46,784 bases of DNA from Microbacterium album (lineage in GTDB: Bacteria; Actinomycetota; Actinomycetes; Actinomycetales; Microbacteriaceae), in contig NZ_BMJY01000008.1 in assembly GCF_014643695.1 (NCBI RefSeq), forward strand, positions 72,057 through 118,840. Direction: 5' to 3'. The notes below the pieces were generated by a model, which was not told the origin of the DNA, searched no databases, and saw only the letters and a program-made list of their open reading frames with translations. Position 1 is the first letter of the stretch, and every line of letters starts with the position of its first letter. Below, piece after piece: positions 42,679-46,784 of the stretch. The position numbers were made by a program, and so were the translations under genes.

Positions 42679-43253
42679 GGCATGCTCCCGGGATCACGGT
42701 CGCCGGCGCCGGCGCGATCGGGGACCCGCTGCAGCACCCAGTCGACCGCGGCCGCCAGGTCCTCCGCCACCTGCGGAGCTGCGACGATCTCCTCCGCGCG
42801 CGTGGCGGGCGTGGGAACGAGGACGGCCCGCGCGCCGGCGCGCGCGGCGGCGTCCACGTCGGCGGCGATGTCGCCGATCACGACCGTCTCCGACGGCGAC
42901 ACGCCGAGCGCCGCGCACGCGCTCAGCACGAGGCCCGGGGCGGGCTTGCGGCACGCGCAGCGGTCCTCGGGCACGTGGGGGCAGTAGCGCCAGACGTCGA
43001 ACGGGCCGAGCAGCGTGTCGACGCGCGCGTTCACGGCCTCGGCATCGGCCTGCACGATCAGCCCGCGGCCGATGCCGGACTGGTTGGAGACGACGCCGAG
43101 CGGCAGACCGGCACAGCGCAGGCGTGCCACCGCCCGCGCGGCCGTGGGGACGGGGCGCACGAGGTCCGGGTCGCCGTTGTACGGCACGTCGATCACCAGC
43201 GTGCCGTCCCTGTCGAACAGCACGGCCCGCACGGGAGTCCCATCGGAAGCCAT
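42675..43253 (-). CDS. gmhB: D-glycero-D-manno-heptose-1,7-bisphosphate 7-phosphatase
   Basis: 192 residues, HAD superfamily. Catalytic aspartates 14 and 16 in LFDRDGTLV, VSNQSGIGRG (motif II region, about 55-64), and a zinc knuckle Cys91-x-His93 ... Cys99-x-Cys101 followed by RKPAPG, diagnostic of GmhB (HisB-N-like) phosphatases; IGDIAADVDAAARAGA is motif IV. Removes the 7-phosphate so that HldE can adenylylate position 1. First gene of a six-gene operon running to 37265; divergent from the GT9 gene at 43360. ATG at 43253; the SD is weak. Confidence 0.93.
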   Translation of the reverse strand: MASDGTPVRAVLFDRDGTLVIDVPYNGDPDLVRPVPTAARAVARLRCAGLPLGVVSNQSGIGRGLIVQADAEAVNARVDTLLGPFDVWRYCPHVPEDRCACRKPAPGLVLSACAALGVSPSETVVIGDIAADVDAAARAGARAVLVPTPATRAEEIVAAPQVAEDLAAAVDWVLQRVPDRAGAGDRDPGSMP

Positions 43254-43359
43254 ACCTGAGCACTTCCCACTTCTCCGCGGCGCCAAACGTCTTCTCCGCA
43301 TCCCTCCACCGCCGGCCTGCGAGATCCGCTCCGGGCGCACGGCCTGCCATGCTGAGGGC

Positions 43360-44325
43360 GTGCGATACCTCGGCTCCTCCGACGGCCGCCCGGAGCTGCT
43401 AGCGCTGCGGGCGCTCAAGCTCGGTGACCTGCTCGTGGCGGTCCCCGCGCTCCAGGGCCTGCGGCGGGCATTCCCCCATCACCGGCTGGTGGTCGCGGTG
43501 CCCGGCTGGCTCGAGCCGATCGTCGAGCTGGTCGACGGCGTCGACGCGCTCCTGCCCACCGTCGGCCTGGACGACCCGCTTCCGCTGCCGCCGGGACGCG
43601 TCGACGTCGCCGTGAACCTGCACGGCAGCGGCCGCGAGAGCCGGCTGCTCGTGGACGCGCTCGCCGCGCGGGTGACGATGGCCCATCGCGTGCCCGGGAT
43701 CGACGGCGACCCGCCGGCGGATCCGCGGATGCCGCCGTGGCGGGACGATGTCTCCGAGCGCGAGCGCTGGGTGCGACTGGTGCGGGCCTTCGGCGTGGCG
43801 GCGGATGCCGACGAGGTGCGTCTGCGGTCGGCCCCTGCGCCGCCCGGCGCCGAGGGCCTCACGGTGGTTCACGTGGGCGCCGCGTACGGCTCCCGGCTGT
43901 GGCCCGTCAAGCGCTTCGCGGAGGTGGCGCGGCATCTGGCGGCCCGCGGCCATGGCGTTGTGTTCACGGGCGACGAGAGGGAGCGCGAGCGCGCGCTCGC
44001 CGTGGCCGGGGCGTCGGGCCACTCCGACGCCGCGGTTCTGGCCGGGCGGCTGAGCCTGGGACGCTTCGCGGGGGTGATCGAGCGCGCCCGGCTCGTGGTC
44101 TCCGCCGACACGGGAGCGGCGCATCTCGCCTCGGCGTACGCCACGCCCTCGGTCGTGCTGTTCGGCCCCGCCCCTCCCGAGCGCTGGGGTCCGCCGCCCG
44201 GCCCGCACGCGGTGCTCACGGCCGCGGAGCTGCGGCGGGGCGACCCGTTCGGCGAGAAGCCGGATCCTGCCCTGCTGGCGGTAACGGTGGAGGACGTCCT
44301 GCGCGCCGTCGACGTGCTGGAGTGA
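43360..44325 (+). CDS. Glycosyltransferase family 9 (heptosyltransferase family)
   Basis: 321 residues, GT-B. LRALKLGDLLVAVPALQGLRRAFP near the N-terminus, VVHVGAAYGSRLWPVKRFAEVA at the domain border, and VVSADTGAAHLASAYATPSVVLFG in the donor domain. It is shorter than the other two GT9 proteins and lacks their Cys-rich C-terminal patch. GTG at 43360 with CATGCT six bases upstream (near-consensus leaderless arrangement). Divergent from gmhB, which places the heptose operon and this gene under one promoter region. Confidence 0.89.
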   Translation: MRYLGSSDGRPELLALRALKLGDLLVAVPALQGLRRAFPHHRLVVAVPGWLEPIVELVDGVDALLPTVGLDDPLPLPPGRVDVAVNLHGSGRESRLLVDALAARVTMAHRVPGIDGDPPADPRMPPWRDDVSERERWVRLVRAFGVAADADEVRLRSAPAPPGAEGLTVVHVGAAYGSRLWPVKRFAEVARHLAARGHGVVFTGDERERERALAVAGASGHSDAAVLAGRLSLGRFAGVIERARLVVSADTGAAHLASAYATPSVVLFGPAPPERWGPPPGPHAVLTAAELRRGDPFGEKPDPALLAVTVEDVLRAVDVLE

Positions 44326-44364
44326 GCAGCGCCGGGTCCGAGTCGGCAGCGAGCCCGGGTCGCG

Positions 44365-45120
44365 TCACGCGCTGCGCAGGCGTCGCGGCGGCGGGCCGTG
44401 GCGGATGTGATCGCGCAGAGCCCCGAGCGTGCGCGTGAGGATGCGCGAGACCTGCATCTGCGTCACACCGAGCAGTGCCGCGATGTCGTGCTGGGTGAGG
44501 TCGTCGAAGAAGCGCAGCTCCACGACGCGGCGGTCACGCGGCGAGAGCGCCCGCATGGCGGAGGAAAGCACCGCGGCGAACTCGGCTCTCTCGAGCTCGC
44601 CTCCGTCGCCCGGGAGCAGCTCGCCCACGGTCGTCTCACGATCCGAGGAGACGGGGACGTCCAGCGATGCCGGGTACAGGTGGTCCTGGCACGCCAGTGC
44701 CTCCTGCACCAGCCCGGACGGTTCGCCCAGCTCGGCGACCAGCTCCGCGACCGTGGGCGCGTGTCCGTGGGCCTGGGCCAGGCGCGGAGATGCCTCCACG
44801 ATCCGTCCGCGAAGCTCCTGCACCCGCCGCGGAGGACGGACGAACCAGCCGGCGTCCCTCAGGTGCCGCTTGATCTCCCCCGTGATCGTGGGCACGGCGA
44901 ACGCCGCGAAGCTCCGTCCTTTCTCCGGGTCGAACCGGCGCGCCGCCTTCACGAGTCCGATGTACGCGACCTGCACGAGGTCCTCGTCGCGCGACGCGTT
45001 GCGCCGGAAGAACCGGCGGGCCACGGACTGCGCGAGCGTGAGGTTGTCGAGCACGAGCCGGTCCGCCGTCGTGCGCTCCGTATCGGCCGCGGCGGAGTCG
45101 CCATCCCAGGTCTCGGTCAT
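44365..45120 (-). CDS. RNA polymerase sigma factor, SigB/SigF/SigG type
   Basis: 251 residues. Region 2: RFFRRNASRDEDLVQVAYIGLVKAARRFDPEKGRSFAAFAVPTI (about 38-82) with GEIKRHLRD, typical for group 3 sigma factors; region 3 (about 90-150) with RPPRRVQELR; region 4 HTH (about 195-240) SPRDRRVVELRFFDDLTQHDIAALLGVTQMQVSRI. Family members direct general stress or sporulation genes. No anti-sigma or anti-anti-sigma gene adjoins it. ATG at 45120. It is convergent with the GT9 gene. Confidence 0.93.
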   Translation of the reverse strand: MTETWDGDSAAADTERTTADRLVLDNLTLAQSVARRFFRRNASRDEDLVQVAYIGLVKAARRFDPEKGRSFAAFAVPTITGEIKRHLRDAGWFVRPPRRVQELRGRIVEASPRLAQAHGHAPTVAELVAELGEPSGLVQEALACQDHLYPASLDVPVSSDRETTVGELLPGDGGELERAEFAAVLSSAMRALSPRDRRVVELRFFDDLTQHDIAALLGVTQMQVSRILTRTLGALRDHIRHGPPPRRLRSA

Positions 45121-45228
45121 GCCTCATGGTCGGCAGCGGCGGCCCGCGCGTGTGAGGGGCTTGAAACGCGGGGAGAAGCGCGCGAAGATGCGACGCGCTG
45201 CCCGATCGCAGGGCCGGCGGGCCGCGGG

Positions 45229-46083
45229 TCAGTGTGCGACGAGGTCGAAGGCGTCGACGGGGCGGCGCGGGATGGTCGTCGGAGCCTCCAGGTGCACGGC
45301 GCCGCTGGGGAGGATGCCCGCGCCGCCGTCGCGCCTCATGACCCGCCACTGCGCGAGGACGTCCTCGCCCGCGTGCTCCGGACCGAGCTCACGCCAGAAC
45401 TCGAAGGCCCCTGCCTCGATCAGCGCCTCGCGGCGGAACATCACGCATCCTCCGACCCAGGCCACGCGATAGGGCATCCAGCCCCGCGGCGGCAACGGCA
45501 CCTCGCGCGCCACGTGCACGAGGTTGGCCGCGTTGTGCAGGCGCCACCGCTCGAAAGCCGCCGTGTCGCGACCGACCGCTTCGGGCGCCACGGCTCCGTC
45601 CCACGCTTCGAACGGCTCCCGCTCGGCGGGGCGGTCGTCATCGAGGTAGGACAGGCCCTGGACCGCCTCGCCGACGAAACCGCACCCGAGCTCCTCGAGC
45701 GCCTCGTGCATCCGCTGCAGCTGGCCCGGCTCGAGCCAGACGTCGTCGTCGAGGAACAGGACCGTCCGGGCTGCCGAACGATCCAGGAGGAACTGCCGCT
45801 GCTCCGCCATGCCCCGGCGGGGCAGGTGGCGATGCACCTCGACGGATCTCCCCTGCGCCTGCAGCACCCGGCGCATCGCCGCGACGGCCGGCCGATCCGT
45901 CGCGCCGTCGAGCGATTGATCGCTGACGATCACGCGGAAGGGCGGGTCGTCCTGAGCCGCGAGACCCGCGAGCGTGACGGCGAGCTCGGCCACGCGACCC
46001 GCGGTCGGGATCAGCACGTCGACGAGCGGCGCGGCCGGTGCCGGCGGGTTCCCCCACCGGCCGGCCGTCACGCGCGACGCCAT
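45229..46083 (-). CDS. Glycosyltransferase family 2 protein
   Basis: 284 residues, GT-A. VDVLIPTAGRVAELAVTL (about 21-38), VSDQSLDG, the metal motif VLFLDDDVWLEP (about 108-119), then VGGCVMFRREAL and GEDVLAQWRVMRRDG (catalytic ED region). Soluble, no transmembrane segment. Start ATG at 46083 abuts the stop of the DUF2795 gene with no spacing, so translation is coupled. Donor and acceptor unknown; may belong to the same glycan system as the heptose cluster or act on its own. Confidence 0.87.
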   Translation of the reverse strand: MASRVTAGRWGNPPAPAAPLVDVLIPTAGRVAELAVTLAGLAAQDDPPFRVIVSDQSLDGATDRPAVAAMRRVLQAQGRSVEVHRHLPRRGMAEQRQFLLDRSAARTVLFLDDDVWLEPGQLQRMHEALEELGCGFVGEAVQGLSYLDDDRPAEREPFEAWDGAVAPEAVGRDTAAFERWRLHNAANLVHVAREVPLPPRGWMPYRVAWVGGCVMFRREALIEAGAFEFWRELGPEHAGEDVLAQWRVMRRDGGAGILPSGAVHLEAPTTIPRRPVDAFDLVAH

Positions 46084-46278
46084 TCAGCCACCCGACACGG
46101 CGCGGCTGACCGCCGTGGGGGAGTCGAACTCGTCCTCACCGGACGATTCGAGCGCCGAGACGAGGTCGTCCGGCGCGCCGTTTGCGCGAGCGTTGTCGAG
46201 CAGGTCCTGCTTGCTCACGGGGTAGTCGACGCCGCCGAGGTACTTCTGCAGCTCGATCGGAGTGGGGTTGTCAGCCAT
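46084..46278 (-). CDS. DUF2795 family small protein
   Basis: 64 residues. PIELQKYLGGVDYPVSKQDLLDNARANGAPDDLVSALE-type pattern (key residues L-x-G-x-x-YP-x-x-K-x-x-L-x-x-A-x-x-x-G-A) is diagnostic of DUF2795, a small helical domain common in actinobacteria with no known role. Ends in a Ser/Asp-rich tail. ATG at 46278 follows AAGGACC. It is the first gene of a two-gene unit with the GT2 gene. Confidence 0.88.
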   Translation of the reverse strand: MADNPTPIELQKYLGGVDYPVSKQDLLDNARANGAPDDLVSALESSGEDEFDSPTAVSRAVSGG

Positions 46279-46496
46279 GGTGGGTCCTTCCGCTTGCGGG
46301 GAGGGCGTGACGAGCGCCGCGTCCCTCCCCCGATCCGATGTCGTTCGTCGTTGCGACGGCCCCGCCCGGGGCGGGGCACGGCCAGGCTAAGAACCGCGGT
46401 CACTGCAGACGCGGGGGTTGACAGACGCGGAGTCCCGCGACGGGCCGGCGCGAGGCAATGGACGGCAGGCGCGACACGCCCGGGCTCGACCGCGGT

Positions 46497-46525
46497 TTGC
46501 TCAGACCTGCGGATCGGCGTAATGT
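46497..46525 (+). promoter_or_regulatory. Upstream rrn promoter candidate
   Basis: TTGCTC (46497-46502), 17-base spacer, TAATGT (46520-46525). Located about 180 bases upstream of the proximal promoter; several tandem promoters are usual for rRNA operons. Confidence 0.5.
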
Positions 46526-46673
46526 AATCCCTTGTCGCCGCCAAGCGGTGAGGTTGAGCCGGAAGGCTCCCACCCCAGGTCGACGACAAGCCCACAACAA
46601 TCGCCCAGGATCTGGGAGATACGATGTGGGTCGCTGCTTGCCCGAGCAGCCGGTTCGACACAGCGTGTCCAAC

Positions 46674-46701
46674 TTGACAGCTCGGATTCAAGCGGTAAGA
46701 T
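46674..46701 (+). promoter_or_regulatory. Proximal rrn promoter
   Basis: Consensus TTGACA (46674-46679), 16-base spacer, TAAGAT (46696-46701): the strongest sigma-A-type promoter in the window. Confidence 0.8.
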
Positions 46702-46784
46702 CGAGAAGTTGCCCCGGAGGGCTGCGGCGGGAGTCGCAGGGCTGGGAGCATCCGATCCTTGAGAACTCAACAGCGTGCACTTGT

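Larger units (their letters stand above)
46279..46784 (+). promoter_or_regulatory. Promoter and leader region of an rRNA operon (16S gene lies beyond the window)
   Basis: 506 bases without a protein gene. The last part carries TTGACA-16-TAAGAT (46674-46701) and then a leader with the palindromic TTGAGAACTCAA element near 46758-46769, the pattern that precedes boxA in actinobacterial rrn leaders. A second promoter-like pair lies further upstream. The stretch 46279-46330 is the 5' region of the DUF2795 gene, and 46359-46377 forms a GC-rich hairpin (GCCCCGCC/GGCGGGGC). Confidence 0.75.

Noticed and set aside
32104..46083. Classical LPS or capsule locus
   Set aside because: No lipid A, Kdo, Wzx/Wzy, Wza or Wzc-like genes occur, and the rest of the window indicates an actinobacterium, so an LPS role is not supported despite the heptose genes.

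Overview
The window is high-GC actinobacterial chromosome, most likely from the family Microbacteriaceae and probably Microbacterium or a close relative. The basis is family-level: a DUF222/HNH-type gene at the left edge, a MetP/MetS transporter pair, a DUF2795 protein, a ParA-like ATPase with a Pro/Ala-rich N-terminus, IdeR-type iron boxes, many leaderless genes, and an rRNA-operon leader of actinobacterial type at the right edge. Coding density is high. I see no insertion sequence, phage gene or CRISPR array.

Layout. 1-345: start of a DUF222/HNH gene cut by the window edge. 534-1742: Bcr/CflA-type MFS exporter. 1803-8352 (minus): six-gene homoprotocatechuate meta-cleavage operon (hpaG-rraA fusion, gntR, hpaE, hpaD, hpaH, hpaI) that takes 3,4-dihydroxyphenylacetate towards pyruvate and succinic semialdehyde; hpaF and the hpaBC monooxygenase are not present. 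8469-9992: ParA-like ATPase. 10274-11824: long GapB-type glyceraldehyde-3-phosphate dehydrogenase. 12811-12883: tRNA-Arg(ACG). 13550-15258: MetP/MetS sodium symporter, with a convergent MarR gene. 15975-18291: flavin reductase plus luciferase-like monooxygenase, divergent from a second MarR gene. 19313-20298: malate dehydrogenase with an apparent one-base frameshift near its 3' end. 20339-25230: small proteins, DUF1992, NRDE, CoaBC, aldo/keto reductase and TetR genes. 25298-30781: DUF998 membrane protein, then an iron-siderophore locus (siderophore-interacting reductase divergent from a binding protein, two permeases and an ATPase) with two iron boxes between them. 30798-33611: small membrane protein, AlkA-type glycosylase, GT2 and YceI genes.

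The most notable part is 32104-46083, and mainly 33722-44325. It encodes a nearly complete ADP-heptose route (GmhA, GmhB and two HldE-like bifunctional kinase/adenylyltransferases) together with three GT9 (heptosyltransferase-family), two GT4 and, at the flanks, two GT2 glycosyltransferases. Six of these genes (gmhB, GT9, GT4, GT4, gmhA, hldE2) form an operon in which every junction is a 4-base stop/start overlap. ADP-heptose is best known as the precursor of the LPS inner core of Gram-negatives; this organism appears to be a monoderm, so the cluster suggests a heptose-containing cell-envelope glycan or secreted glycoconjugate of unknown structure. No HldD epimerase, flippase, polymerase or acceptor gene is visible.

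The right end holds an orphan SigB/SigF-type sigma factor, a GT2-DUF2795 pair, and the promoters and leader of an rRNA operon whose 16S gene lies just beyond the window. A recurring feature is leaderless genes: a TANNNT -10 hexamer ends exactly 6 (once 7) bases before the start codon of at least nine genes.
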